Positions 27,737 through 37,959 of a stretch of 64,000 nucleotides of DNA are shown here, one piece after another. Origin of the DNA: DASUBN01 sp036000105. GTDB lineage: Bacteria > Pseudomonadota > Gammaproteobacteria > Natronospirales > REEB76. Positions within the stretch are counted from its first letter, which is position 1. Every line of letters starts with the position of its first letter. The notes beneath the pieces were generated by a model. The model was given only the letters and a program-made list of their open reading frames with translations. It had not been told where the DNA came from and made no database searches. Both the position numbers and the translations under genes were made by a program. The DNA lies in contig DASYGE010000012.1 of the NCBI GenBank assembly GCA_036000105.1, forward strand, positions 496,001 through 560,000, given 5' to 3'.

Positions 27737-28924
27737 ATGCGCGCAGTAACACTTCGTCACAAATATCCCAGCGTCGCTTGCATATTCGGCGCCCTGTTAT
27801 GTATCGCTACGATATCCACGCGTGCGGAGGCAGCGGGGATCATCGCCGCCTATTACGACGGCAACATCCCCGTGGCCGCCATACCAGCCGCCCGACTGGA
27901 CTATCTCATCTACGCTTTCGTCGAACCGGACGACCGCGACTTGTGCGCGGCGCCGACTGCAGCACAGCTGGATATCTTCGCCGGCCTGCGGAAACTGCGC
28001 GCCCAGCATCCGGGCCTGCACCTGTTGTTGTCCATCGGCGGCTGGGGCGCCGCGCCGCAATATTCCGATGCGGCTCTCACCGCCGATTCACGCACGGCCT
28101 TCGCCCGCAGTTGCATCCAGCAGTATGTGGCGCAGCAAGGCTTCGAGGGGATCGATCTCGACTGGGAGTTCCCAGTGCATGGGGGCATGAACAAATCCCG
28201 CCCCCAGGACCGCACGGACGCCACCGCCTTGGTGCGTGAACTGCGCCGCCAGCTGGACCTGCTTGGGGGAAAGGATCGCCGCCACTATTACCTCACCGTG
28301 GCGGCGCCGGCCGGCACCTGGCAGCAGGGCGGAGCCTATTCCGTGAGCGATAGCTACGATCTCGCGGCGCTAGTCGGCAGTGTGGATTGGCTGAACGTCA
28401 TGACCTATGACATGAACAACGTCTTCAGTCCGGTCAGCGGCTTCAATACACCGCTGCATGCCGATCCACGCGACCCCACTCCGCAGCCGCAGCGGACGCG
28501 GGACAACCTGGAAGGCGCGGTCCAGTACTTCGAATCGCATGGCGTGCCTGCCGGCAAGATCATGCTCGGCGTGGCGTTTTACGGCCGCGGTTTCACGGGA
28601 GTCTCAGCGGCAGGCGCCGGTCTCTATTCGAAATATATGGGTGGATTCGAAGAGACCGCGTGGAAAGACGTGCGTGCACAGTTCCTGACGGATACGGGCT
28701 GGGAGAAGCACTGGAGCGATACGGCAGAGGCACCGTGGCTCTATAACGCCAAGCAGCATATCTTCTTCTCCTACGATGACCCCGAGTCCATGGCCCTCAA
28801 GGCCGGTTTTGTGAGCCAGCAGCATCTGCGCGGTGCGGTGATCTGGGTGCTGGGTGAAGATGACCCGCAGGATTCGCTGCTGGACGCCCTGGCCCCGAAG
28901 CTCGTATCAAGAAGCAAAGAGTAG
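27737..28924 (+). CDS. Secreted chitinase, GH18
   Basis: A 395-residue enzyme with a signal peptide (HKYPSVACIFGALLCIATISTRAEA) directly before the barrel strand GIIAAYYDG. The catalytic DxxDxDxE motif is GFEGIDLDWEFP; SIGGWG, NVMTYDMNN and MLGVAFYGRGF are the other GH18 signatures. The ATG at 27737 gives the signal peptide; an upstream in-frame start at 27701 is less likely. No chitin-binding domain is present. It would supply oligomers for the GH20 enzyme and the GlcNAc regulon 7-17 kb away. Confidence 0.94.
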   Translation: MRAVTLRHKYPSVACIFGALLCIATISTRAEAAGIIAAYYDGNIPVAAIPAARLDYLIYAFVEPDDRDLCAAPTAAQLDIFAGLRKLRAQHPGLHLLLSIGGWGAAPQYSDAALTADSRTAFARSCIQQYVAQQGFEGIDLDWEFPVHGGMNKSRPQDRTDATALVRELRRQLDLLGGKDRRHYYLTVAAPAGTWQQGGAYSVSDSYDLAALVGSVDWLNVMTYDMNNVFSPVSGFNTPLHADPRDPTPQPQRTRDNLEGAVQYFESHGVPAGKIMLGVAFYGRGFTGVSAAGAGLYSKYMGGFEETAWKDVRAQFLTDTGWEKHWSDTAEAPWLYNAKQHIFFSYDDPESMALKAGFVSQQHLRGAVIWVLGEDDPQDSLLDALAPKLVSRSKE

Positions 28925-28956
28925 CGAGGCGAATCATCTTGGCCGTGAGCGCGAAT

Positions 28957-28999
28957 CTGCGGATTCGTCGGCCGGATTCGTCGGCCGGATTCGCGTGGC
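28957..28999. repeat. Short direct repeat between chitinase and DoxX-like genes
   Basis: The unit CGGATTCGTCGGC occurs twice in direct succession, followed by a third partial CGGATTCG. The first unit also pairs with the preceding CGAATC as a small hairpin (CGAATC-TGCG-GATTCG). The rest of the 186-bp gap shows nothing else. Confidence 0.6.
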
Positions 29000-29110
29000 C
29001 GCAACAGTCGTGGCCGGAAACTTATCGTGCCATCTCCCTGTCCTATACTCCAGCTGGCATGAAGGGGATGCCTGTACCCGATGCATTCGAACACCACCGG
29101 AGGATAGACG

Positions 29111-29896
29111 ATGCGTATCGCAAGCGTGGGTCATGCGGTCTTTGCGGCCGTCATGATCGCCGTCGGAATCCTGGGCCTGGTCAGAGGCGAATTCATCGGG
29201 GTATGGGATGGGGTACCCAACAACCTACCCGCACGCGAGATGCTGCCCTATCTCTGTGCCGGCGTCGCCCTGATATCCGGCCTCGGCCTCTTCTGGCAGC
29301 GTACAGCCGCTCTCGCTGCCCGCGTGCTGTTCGTCTATCTACTGCTTTGGTTGCTGCTGTTCAAAGGGCGCTACATCGTCCTCCAACCCAATGTCGAAGT
29401 CTCCTATGAGAGCAGCGGTGAGACCGCGGTGATCGTGGCGGCCGCCTGGGTGCTGTATTCCTGGTTCGCTGCCGATTGGGACAGGCGCTGGCTCGGTTTC
29501 ATGGTCGGCGACAAGGGCGTGCGCTATGCGAGGGTGCTCCTCGGCCTGGCCCTGATCGCCTTCGGCTTCTCCCATTTCGCCTATCTCGAAAACACCGCTT
29601 CTCTGGTGCCCGGCTGGTTGCCGGGGCATGTGTTCTGGGCGTATTTCTTCGGCTCTACCTACCTCGCGGCAGGCGTGGCGATGCTCATCGGTGTGTATGC
29701 ACGGCTGGCAGCCGTGCTCACCGCGGTGCAGATAGCCATGTTCACGCTGCTGATATGGGTACCTATCGTGGCGGTACGCCACGTAAGTGCCGACAACTGG
29801 GGTGAGTTCGCCGTCTCTTGCGCGCTGACTGCCGGCGCCTGGGTGGTGGCTGATTCATACCGTGGCATGCCCTGGCTCGCCGTGAACAAGCGCTAG
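29111..29896 (+). CDS. DoxX-like multi-pass membrane protein
   Basis: A 261-residue integral membrane protein with about seven to eight hydrophobic helices arranged as two similar halves (AVFAAVMIAVGILGLVRGEF and ARVLLGLALIAFGFSHFAYL). Each half is followed by an entry such as YLCAGVALISGLGLFWQRTAALAARVL or YLAAGVAMLIGVYARLAAVLTAVQI, which resembles a duplicated DoxX/DUF4267-type four-helix unit. The ATG follows CCGGAGGATAG, a good ribosome site. Function unknown. Confidence 0.75.
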   Translation: MRIASVGHAVFAAVMIAVGILGLVRGEFIGVWDGVPNNLPAREMLPYLCAGVALISGLGLFWQRTAALAARVLFVYLLLWLLLFKGRYIVLQPNVEVSYESSGETAVIVAAAWVLYSWFAADWDRRWLGFMVGDKGVRYARVLLGLALIAFGFSHFAYLENTASLVPGWLPGHVFWAYFFGSTYLAAGVAMLIGVYARLAAVLTAVQIAMFTLLIWVPIVAVRHVSADNWGEFAVSCALTAGAWVVADSYRGMPWLAVNKR

Positions 29897-29914
29897 CAGC
29901 GGCGCTACGACAGT

Positions 29915-30291
29915 TGGTGAGCCCACCAGGGCCCGCAGCACTGCCGCGGACGCCCGCGCACGGCTCGAAACGAAGTTTCGAGCCGTGCGCACAAGGATGT
30001 GCGCCCCGTCCACAGCGAAGCAGGGATTGCGTAGCGTTGTGGTGTGGGCCGTTGGCGTCACCAGGGGCGAGCAGCGTTAGCCGTGAGCGCCCCGCCGGGA
30101 GCGGGTCTGGACAATGCCTGGGACGGGTGGACTGATACTGTTTCTATAACGGAATTATGGTGGGCCGCCAGGGCGAGAAGCGAAGCTTCGAGCGGGCTCA
30201 CGGGACGTGAGCCCTGGACTTTCATGCGTAGCAGGAGCGAAGCATGAAAGCGAACCCTTGGGTTCGAGTCCTTCAACAAACAAGAATAAAT
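29915..30291. repeat. Hairpin-rich intergenic region downstream of tRNA-Ile with near-copies of the tRNA 3' end
   Basis: No gene is seen here. The motif TGGTGGGCCCACCAGG of the tRNA 3' end recurs imperfectly at 29915-29931 (TGGTGAGCCCACCAGGG) and 30158-30173 (TGGTGGGCCGCCAGGG). Between the copies lie strong hairpins: a perfect 16-bp stem at 29956-29990, GCACA/TGTGC around 29987-30003, GAAGC-GAA-GCTTC near 30178-30190, GGGCTCAC/GTGAGCCC near 30194-30214 and CTTTCATGC/GCATGAAAG near 30219-30250. The motif is itself palindromic, so the copies may be REP-like rather than attachment-site duplications. Confidence 0.65.
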
Positions 30292-30607
30292 TGGTGGGCC
30301 CACCAGGACTCGAACCTGGAACCAAGGGATTCACTTATTCCAACCGTTTCCGATTGGCGTGGACTATCTCTTCACCTGCAGCTTACGCTGGTGGGGTGCG
30401 GGACGCTCTAGCCTGTCATTAAGGGCGCTTGGAGCCCTCAGGTAGTCTCTGCACCTTCCGGCGGTGCCCCGCCGGCTTGGCTCAGGGTTGCCAACGGCTC
30501 GCACCGCTAAGGGTTCCCTGAATTCATCCCGTTTTCATCCGCGCCTTCCGGCGCGGCGTCACCTTTCTTGATGAGTCCCCTGCTCTAACCAATTGAGCTA
30601 TAGGCCC
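30292..30607 (-). tRNA. tRNA-Ile(CAU) interrupted by a group I intron
   Basis: The exons are 30571-30607 (5', 37 nt) and 30292-30331 (3', 40 nt, CCA encoded). Joined, they give a 77-nt cloverleaf: acceptor GGGCCTA/TGGGCCC with one G-U pair, D stem GCTC/GAGC, anticodon stem GGGGA/TCCCT around the loop CTCATAA, and T arm CCAGG-TTCGAGT-CCTGG. The anticodon CAT plus identity to the E. coli ileX core (GACTCATAATC) marks it as the Ile tRNA whose C34 is changed to lysidine, not a methionine tRNA. The intron interrupts the loop directly after the anticodon. Confidence 0.93.
30332..30570 (-). other. Group I intron (IC3-like, Azoarcus type) in the tRNA-Ile anticodon loop
   Basis: This is a 239-nt intron with no open reading frame. 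P1 forms between the exon end TCAT plus the first intron base and GGTGA, giving the expected U-G wobble at the 5' splice site. P2 is CCGCGCC-GGAA-GGCGCGG with a GNRA loop. The core GGCAACCCTGAGCCAAGCC and GAAGGTGCAGAGACTA matches the P3-P7 core of the Azoarcus tRNA-Ile intron. GAGATAGTCC supplies the other P7 strand, and CCAATCGGAAACGGTTGG a P9 hairpin. The last intron base is G, the conserved omega-G. It should self-splice. Confidence 0.92.
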
Positions 30608-30751
30608 ATATGAAACAGGTGGATTTTACCTGTCATATGCAGACCTTGCCATCAATCTGACGTCCGGCTTGGTTCTTGGGGGATTCAGCAGGCCTAAAAA
30701 AACGCCCAGGTCCGCCGCCAGACGGCGGGCCTGGGCGTACGCAGAAGGCAT

Positions 30752-31795
30752 TCAGATGGAAGCAGGGCCGGAGCCCATGCCCTCACGCAAAACCGAGGAA
30801 GTTTTGAGCGATGGCATCGGCGTATCGAGGCTCACCTCGATCTGCTGCCCGCCCAGCCGGTCATCCAGCAGCATCTTCCCGTGATCTGTGCTCACGGACA
30901 GGTTGTCCAAGACGCGGTCGGCGCCGGTGCTGTCCGCGTTGAAGGTGGTGGAGATGAAATCGAACTTCTGCGGATCGAGGCCTTGGCTCGTGAGCGCCGT
31001 AGCGAGGGCTTCCGTGAACCGCCCGTTGAGCTGGGCGAGGTCTTCCGCAACCGGAGCCGGGTGAGCGGACGGATCGGCGAAGGCCGCTTCCACGCTGCCG
31101 CCATGGGCCGCGAACCAAGCGCGCGCCATGAGGTCGGTGACCGGGGTGACGTTGGCCACGCCGTCATCGGCACGCATGCTGAAGAGCACGTGCCCCTGGT
31201 TGTCTTCCGCCTTGAGCAGGAAGGGCGCATGCATGCCGGCGCTGGAGAGCTGGAAGCGCCCCTCCGCATCGCTCATGGCGGTCTGCGTCTGTCCGCGGGC
31301 GTCCTTGAGCGTGATCACAGCGCTCACCAGTGCCTTGCCCACGGCGGCGGTGCCCATCACCATGTCCATGCCGGTGACGGAGAGGGTCGCCATGTTGCTG
31401 GTGTAGGTGATCGGTGTTCCGGTGCCGCCGTAGGCGCCGCCGCTGCTGTTGTAGCTGATGGAGGCGGTGATGGTGGCGCTGCCGTCGGCCTTGGCTGTGG
31501 CGAGGCCGCTACTGCTGACCGTGGCGACGCTGGTGTTGGAGGAGGTCCAGGTCAAGGCTGCACCGGTGATCACATTGCCGCTGGAGTCCTTGGTGGTGGC
31601 CATGAACTGCTGGCTCTTGCCCGGACTGAGATTGCTCGAGCCGGGGCTGATCACGATGTTGGTGATGATGCCGCTGCCTCCGCCACCACCGCCTCCCCCT
31701 CCCCCTCCATAGGTGCCGCCAGCGCCGCCACAGGCAGTAAGTGCAAGCAGGGTGAGCATGGAAGCGCCGAACAAATGGAAGCTTCTGCTTAGCAT
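30752..31795 (-). CDS. Lipoprotein with Big_2 Ig-like and regulatory-like domains
   Basis: A 347-residue protein. Its signal ends in the lipobox LLALTACGG, so it is probably membrane-anchored by lipid. A polyglycine linker (about 11 Gly) follows, then a bacterial Ig-like Big_2 domain (IVISPGSSNLSPGKSQQFMATTKDSSGNVITGAALTWTSSNTSVATVSSSGLATAKADGSATITAS). The second half has a carboxypeptidase-regulatory-like strand pattern (VSAVITLKDARGQTQTAMSDAEGRFQLS) and a helical tail. ATGAGGTATCCC before 31795 gives a ribosome site; 31807 and 31834 are alternative starts. Function unknown. Confidence 0.78.
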   Translation of the reverse strand: MLSRSFHLFGASMLTLLALTACGGAGGTYGGGGGGGGGGGSGIITNIVISPGSSNLSPGKSQQFMATTKDSSGNVITGAALTWTSSNTSVATVSSSGLATAKADGSATITASISYNSSGGAYGGTGTPITYTSNMATLSVTGMDMVMGTAAVGKALVSAVITLKDARGQTQTAMSDAEGRFQLSSAGMHAPFLLKAEDNQGHVLFSMRADDGVANVTPVTDLMARAWFAAHGGSVEAAFADPSAHPAPVAEDLAQLNGRFTEALATALTSQGLDPQKFDFISTTFNADSTGADRVLDNLSVSTDHGKMLLDDRLGGQQIEVSLDTPMPSLKTSSVLREGMGSGPASI

Positions 31796-32003
31796 GGGAT
31801 ACCTCATCGGATTATGGCTCGGTGATGGCTTCAAGGCCGACCCGCGCGACCCCGTCGATCTTTAAATGGAGAGCTGTCGCTGCGTGATGGAATGGCAGCA
31901 CTCCGCGACGCACGCCGGACTATCTCGCTCAAGGTTCAAGACTGCTGCTGCGCCGCGCTTATTCCGACTTATGTGAACTTGATGGCTTACGGGGAGGTAA
32001 TGT

Positions 32004-32744
32004 TCAGGGAGCTTTCTGTGCCACCAGGTGGAAGCGTACCCGCAGGGTATCCGCCACTTGCAGGCCGCCTCCGAGGGCACTGAAAGGCGTGATGCCGAAA
32101 TCGCTCTGCTTCAGATCGAATGCACCGTTGACGCTCAAGCTGTCGCCGCCGCGTTGCACGGCGATGGACACGCTCACGTCCCGCGCCACGCCGTGCAGCT
32201 CGATGCGCACGGTGGCGTCCGGGCCCCAGTCCGGTCCCAGGAGCTTCACCGAGCGGATATGGACTTCGGGATAGCGGGTCGCATCCAGCACATCCGGGCC
32301 GAGCATGTTCTTGCGCGTGCCGTCGATGGCCGCCGCCGAGGGTTGCTTGGCGAAATCCGGGCCCTCCACGCTGCGCGCCGCCGGATCATCCACCACGAAA
32401 CCTGCCACCGGCAGTGTCAGGCTGAACCCCGAAGCCTGGAAATCCTGAGTGAGGTACACATCGCCGTGGATATCCTTCGCCTGGATCACATGGTCATGGC
32501 CGAAAGACGCGAGCGCACCGGCGCGATACACTAGGAAGCGCACGTCCGACAATCCCGCCTGCACCATATAATGTTCGGCGCCCGGCACCGGCAGGGGCGG
32601 TAGTGCTGTGAGGGCGGAAGCCGGTACGCCGCCGGTCGACGTGGGTGCGGTCTGGCAAGCGGCGAGCAGCGCGACGAAGCAGATGACGGCGGCGACCAGC
32701 ACCACGCTCCGGATACGTATATGAGGAATAGAAACCCGTTGCAT
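32004..32744 (-). CDS. YceI-family lipoprotein
   Basis: A 246-residue protein whose signal (IRSVVLVAAVICFVALLAAC) ends in a lipobox. A YceI domain follows (LSDVRFLVYRAGALASFGHDHVI, FSLTLPVAGFVVDDP, VLDATRYPEVHIRSVKLLG, VRIELHGVARDVSVSIAV, FGITPFSALGGGLQVADTLRVRFHLVA). Unlike the two other YceI proteins here it is tethered to a membrane. It is divergent from the cytochrome b561/YceI pair, with 98 bp between the starts. The start at 32744 is set by the signal. Confidence 0.85.
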   Translation of the reverse strand: MQRVSIPHIRIRSVVLVAAVICFVALLAACQTAPTSTGGVPASALTALPPLPVPGAEHYMVQAGLSDVRFLVYRAGALASFGHDHVIQAKDIHGDVYLTQDFQASGFSLTLPVAGFVVDDPAARSVEGPDFAKQPSAAAIDGTRKNMLGPDVLDATRYPEVHIRSVKLLGPDWGPDATVRIELHGVARDVSVSIAVQRGGDSLSVNGAFDLKQSDFGITPFSALGGGLQVADTLRVRFHLVAQKAP

Positions 32745-32842
32745 GCTGTTATGTCCCTGTGGAGCTTGCCTGGATGATCTGAGAGAATCATACCCGCGGT
32801 GGCCACAGAGTCGAAATGCGCCGGCCGTGGTAGCCTGAATAC

Positions 32843-33442
32843 ATGCCGAACTCCACACCACGCGCGTTTATTCCCTGGCGCAACACCGCTAAGCGCTACG
32901 GTATCGTCGCCCAGTCGTTGCACTGGACGGTGGTGGCGCTGGTCATCGTGCAATTCGTTCTGGGCTTCACCGCCGCCGGCATGCCCATCAGCATGCAGCG
33001 GCTCATGCTCCTGGCGAACCATAAATCCATCGGCTTAACCATCCTGGCCCTCGTGATCCTGCGGCTCGCCTGGCGCGGATTCTCGCCGGCCCCGGCGCTG
33101 CCTGTCGGCATGCCGCTGCAGCGGCGGGCGGCGCACGTGAGCCACGTGCTCCTGTATGGGCTGCTCATCACCATGCCCATCGTCGGGTGGATCACCTCAT
33201 CGGCGTCACACCTCACGGTCACCTGGTTCGGACTGTTCCCGTTTCCCAATCTGGTGGGGCCGGATGCACATCTGGCGAAGCTCGCCAAGGCCACCCACGC
33301 GGCCATGGCCTGGCTGCTGCTCGCGACCGCGAGCCTGCACGCGCTCGCCGCCCTGTGGCACCATTTCGTGCAGAAGGACGACGTGCTCCTGCGCATGTTG
33401 CCGCTACCTGTCAGGACTCGCCCTCGAGAGAACCGATCATGA
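32843..33442 (+). CDS. Cytochrome b561 family protein
   Basis: A 199-residue four-helix membrane cytochrome: RYGIVAQSLHWTVVALVIVQFVLGFTAAG, ANHKSIGLTILALVILRLAWR, RAAHVSHVLLYGLLITMPIVGWITSSASH and KATHAAMAWLLLATASLHALAALWHHFVQKDDVLLRML. The histidines in helices 1, 2, 3 and 4 (LHW, NHKS, SHVLLY, LHALAALWHH) are the likely haem ligands. CybB-type proteins oxidise quinol or superoxide. The following YceI gene overlaps by 4 bp (ATGA), a known pairing. Confidence 0.93.
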   Translation: MPNSTPRAFIPWRNTAKRYGIVAQSLHWTVVALVIVQFVLGFTAAGMPISMQRLMLLANHKSIGLTILALVILRLAWRGFSPAPALPVGMPLQRRAAHVSHVLLYGLLITMPIVGWITSSASHLTVTWFGLFPFPNLVGPDAHLAKLAKATHAAMAWLLLATASLHALAALWHHFVQKDDVLLRMLPLPVRTRPRENRS

Positions 33443-34017
33443 GATACGTATCTGTCTTGCTCTTGCCCGCGGTCTTCGCGGCCAGCGCCGCCTCGGCGGC
33501 ACCCGCATGCTGGATGCCGGTGCCGGAACAGAGTTCCATCACCTTCGATGTGGATCAGGCAGGCGCGCCACTGCAGGGCGTGTTCAAGTCCTATACCGCG
33601 AGCCTGTGCCTGGATGCAGCGGGCACCAAGAGCAGCATGCGGGTGGATGTGGACACCGCGTCTGCGGATACCGAAGTGCCGGAACTGGATGATGCCTTGA
33701 AAGACTCAGACTTCTTCGATGTGGCCCATTGGCCCAAGGCCACATTCGAGAGCGAGTCCATCAAGCCGGCAGGTCCCGGACAATATGCCGTGACCGGCAA
33801 GCTCACCGTACGCGATGTGACCCGCGAGATCACTGTGCCCTTCACTTGGGCCGCGACTGCGGACGGCAAGAACGCCAAGCTCACGGCGAAGATGAGTATC
33901 ATGCGATTGGATTACAAAGTGGGCCAGGGCCAATGGGCTGACACCAAGTGGGTGGGCAACAAGGTGGACCTGGCTTTCTCGGTCGCGTTCAAACCGACGC
34001 CCGCCGGCGCGAAATAG
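33439..34017 (+). CDS. YceI-family periplasmic protein (b561-linked)
   Basis: A 192-residue secreted protein: signal peptide YVSVLLLPAVFAASAASA, then the YceI barrel (SSITFDVDQAGAPLQGVFKSYTASLCLD, MRVDVDTASADTEVPELDDALKDSDFFDVAHWPKATFES, YAVTGKLTVRDVTREITVPF, MRLDYKVGQGQW). It is translationally coupled to cytochrome b561 (ATGA), suggesting a shared quinone-related role. A bidirectional terminator lies 22 bp downstream. Confidence 0.93.
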   Translation: MRYVSVLLLPAVFAASAASAAPACWMPVPEQSSITFDVDQAGAPLQGVFKSYTASLCLDAAGTKSSMRVDVDTASADTEVPELDDALKDSDFFDVAHWPKATFESESIKPAGPGQYAVTGKLTVRDVTREITVPFTWAATADGKNAKLTAKMSIMRLDYKVGQGQWADTKWVGNKVDLAFSVAFKPTPAGAK

Positions 34018-34038
34018 TTTCCGGGGGGACACAAAAAG

Positions 34039-34055
34039 GCCGCATTCAATGCGGC
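34039..34055. terminator. Bidirectional terminator between YceI and rpoD
   Basis: GCCGCATT-C-AATGCGGC is flanked by AAAAAG on the left and GTTTTTG on the right, so it can stop the YceI transcript rightward and the rpoD transcript leftward. Confidence 0.85.
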
Positions 34056-34083
34056 GTTTTTGTGTGCCTGAAAGTCGCCGCTC

Positions 34084-36018
<1,935 letters not shown>

Positions 36019-36106
36019 GGTGTCTCGCGGCGTGAGCGGGCCCCGCTGGGCAGGGCCGGAGTGAAACGTTCAATTGTATCAGAAACCCGGGTTTTTTCCA
36101 GGTAAA

Positions 36107-37882
36107 TCAACTGCTTTTGGCACTATCCGCACCCGACTTCCCCGCCGTTGGCGCCAAAAGTCGAGTCAATTCAGCCTTCTCGGCACTGTTCAGCCCGCGT
36201 TTGCGGGATTCCGCTATCAGCTCATCCCGGCGCTGGGCGGCCGGCCGGCGGGCCGTCAGGTCCTGCATCAGGGCCCGGAACTCGGATTCCAGGGCCTCTT
36301 CGGGAGTCACGATCTCAGCCTGGGCCAGCATGTCCAGATGGGCCCAGGTCTCAGAATCCCGTTCCCGCCAGTGTTCCAAGACTGCTGCTGCCACGGTTAT
36401 ATGGGGGTGCGTCTGGGTGAATTCCAGCAGTTCCCGGAGCACCTTCGTGCCTTTAAGGTCCCCGCCCAGGGCGCTGGGAGGGCCTACCAGGGCCCCTAGG
36501 ACAGGCCGGTGCAGCAGGTAGCCGATGGCCTTGCGCACCGGGCTGTTCAACTGGGGCCTCCCAGGGGTCTTGGGGGTCCCGGCCTCATGGCCCCCCGGAG
36601 CAGGTTTAAGCATAGTCAACTTTTCGCGGCCCACCTGGGTGCGGCGGGCCAATTCGTCCAGCAGCATCTCCCGCAGGACGCCCGCCGGAAGGCGAGCCAC
36701 ATGGGGCTTGGCCAGATCCGCGAGCCGGGCCCGGCCGTCCATGCTCTTCATGTCGGTCTGTTCCGCGAGGGTACTCAAGAGGTATTCGGACAGGGGCAGG
36801 GCGGCGCCTGCGATGCGCTTCTCAAAGGCTTCTTTGCCTTCCTTGCGCACCAGGCTGTCCGGATCCTCGCCATCCGGCAAGAACAGGAAGCGGATCTGGC
36901 GACCGTCCTGGGCCTCCGGCAATGCGTTCTCAAGAGCCCGCCAGGCAGCGGCGCGGCCGGCCCGGTCGCCGTCGAAACAGAACACCACTTCCGGTGCCAC
37001 CCGGAAGAGTTTCTTCAGATGCTCCTCGGTGGTGGAGGTGCCGAGCGTCGCCACGGCGTAGCGCAGGCCGTATTGCGCCAGCGCCACCACGTCCATATAG
37101 CCTTCCACCACCAAGAGGCGTGGGATGTCCCGCAGGGCCTGGCGGGCTTCGTAGAGGCCGTAAAGTTCCCGGCCCTTGTGGAACAGCGCGGTCTCGGGCG
37201 AGTTCAGGTACTTGGGTTCGTCCTTGCCCATGACCCGGCCGCCGAAACCGATGATGCGGCCGCGGCTGTCGCGGATGGGGAACATCACCCGCTCGCGGAA
37301 GCGGTCATGGAAGCGGTGCTCGCCTTCTTTCTCGATGAGCATGCCGGCGCCGAGCAGAGCCTGTTGGGCCGCGTTGTCGGTGCCCACCGCCTTCAGCAGA
37401 TTGTCCCAGCCGGCCGGCACGAAGCCCATACCGAACTCGGCGGCAATCTCACCCGTGAGCCCGCGGTTCTTCAGATAATCGATGGCCTGGGGCGCGCGCT
37501 TCAGCTGCTCGCGGTAATAGCGCGCCGCCTTGTCCAGCACTTCGTAGAGGGGTGCCAGCACGCTGGTCTTGTCCTCGCCCCGTTCCAGTTGGGGCATCTC
37601 CATGCCTACCATGGAAGCCACTTCCCGCACCGCTTCCGGGAACTCCATGTGCTCGTATTCCATGAGGAAGGAGATGGCGGTGCCGTGGGCCCCGCAGCCG
37701 AAGCAGTGGTAGAACTGCTTCACCGGGCTCACGAAGAAGGAAGGGCTCTTCTCGTTGTGGAAGGGGCAACAGGCGGCGAATTCGCGGCCCTGTTTCTTCA
37801 GGGGCACGCGCTTGTCGATGAGCTCGACGATGTCGGCCCGACCGAGCAGCTCTTCTATAAAGCTTTGGGGGATGCGAGGCAT
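36107..37882 (-). CDS. dnaG: DNA primase
   Basis: A 591-residue primase. The N-terminal CHC2-type zinc finger is CCPFHNEKSPSFFV...YHCFGCGAHG. The catalytic RNA-polymerase core follows (GFVPAGWDNLL, FPIRDSRGRIIGFGGRVMG, YLNSPETALFHKGRELYG), then the TOPRIM motif (LLVVEGYMDVVALAQYG, CFDGDRAGRAAAWRALE). The C-terminal helicase-binding domain reads weakly, ending KRGLNSAEKAELTRLL. It makes RNA primers at the replication fork. It lies between yqeY and rpoD in the macromolecular synthesis operon. Confidence 0.97.
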   Translation of the reverse strand: MPRIPQSFIEELLGRADIVELIDKRVPLKKQGREFAACCPFHNEKSPSFFVSPVKQFYHCFGCGAHGTAISFLMEYEHMEFPEAVREVASMVGMEMPQLERGEDKTSVLAPLYEVLDKAARYYREQLKRAPQAIDYLKNRGLTGEIAAEFGMGFVPAGWDNLLKAVGTDNAAQQALLGAGMLIEKEGEHRFHDRFRERVMFPIRDSRGRIIGFGGRVMGKDEPKYLNSPETALFHKGRELYGLYEARQALRDIPRLLVVEGYMDVVALAQYGLRYAVATLGTSTTEEHLKKLFRVAPEVVFCFDGDRAGRAAAWRALENALPEAQDGRQIRFLFLPDGEDPDSLVRKEGKEAFEKRIAGAALPLSEYLLSTLAEQTDMKSMDGRARLADLAKPHVARLPAGVLREMLLDELARRTQVGREKLTMLKPAPGGHEAGTPKTPGRPQLNSPVRKAIGYLLHRPVLGALVGPPSALGGDLKGTKVLRELLEFTQTHPHITVAAAVLEHWRERDSETWAHLDMLAQAEIVTPEEALESEFRALMQDLTARRPAAQRRDELIAESRKRGLNSAEKAELTRLLAPTAGKSGADSAKSS

Positions 37883-37959
37883 TTAATCGGCCTGGGCCAG
37901 AGACGGCTGTTATCCAGAAGGATAGCTGACGGGCACCCGGACGGTGCCCGTGGCTTGGG

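Noticed and set aside
30292..30607. tRNA-Met reading of the CAT anticodon
   Set aside because: The anticodon-arm sequence and overall body match tRNA-Ile2 (ileX type), not initiator or elongator methionine tRNAs.
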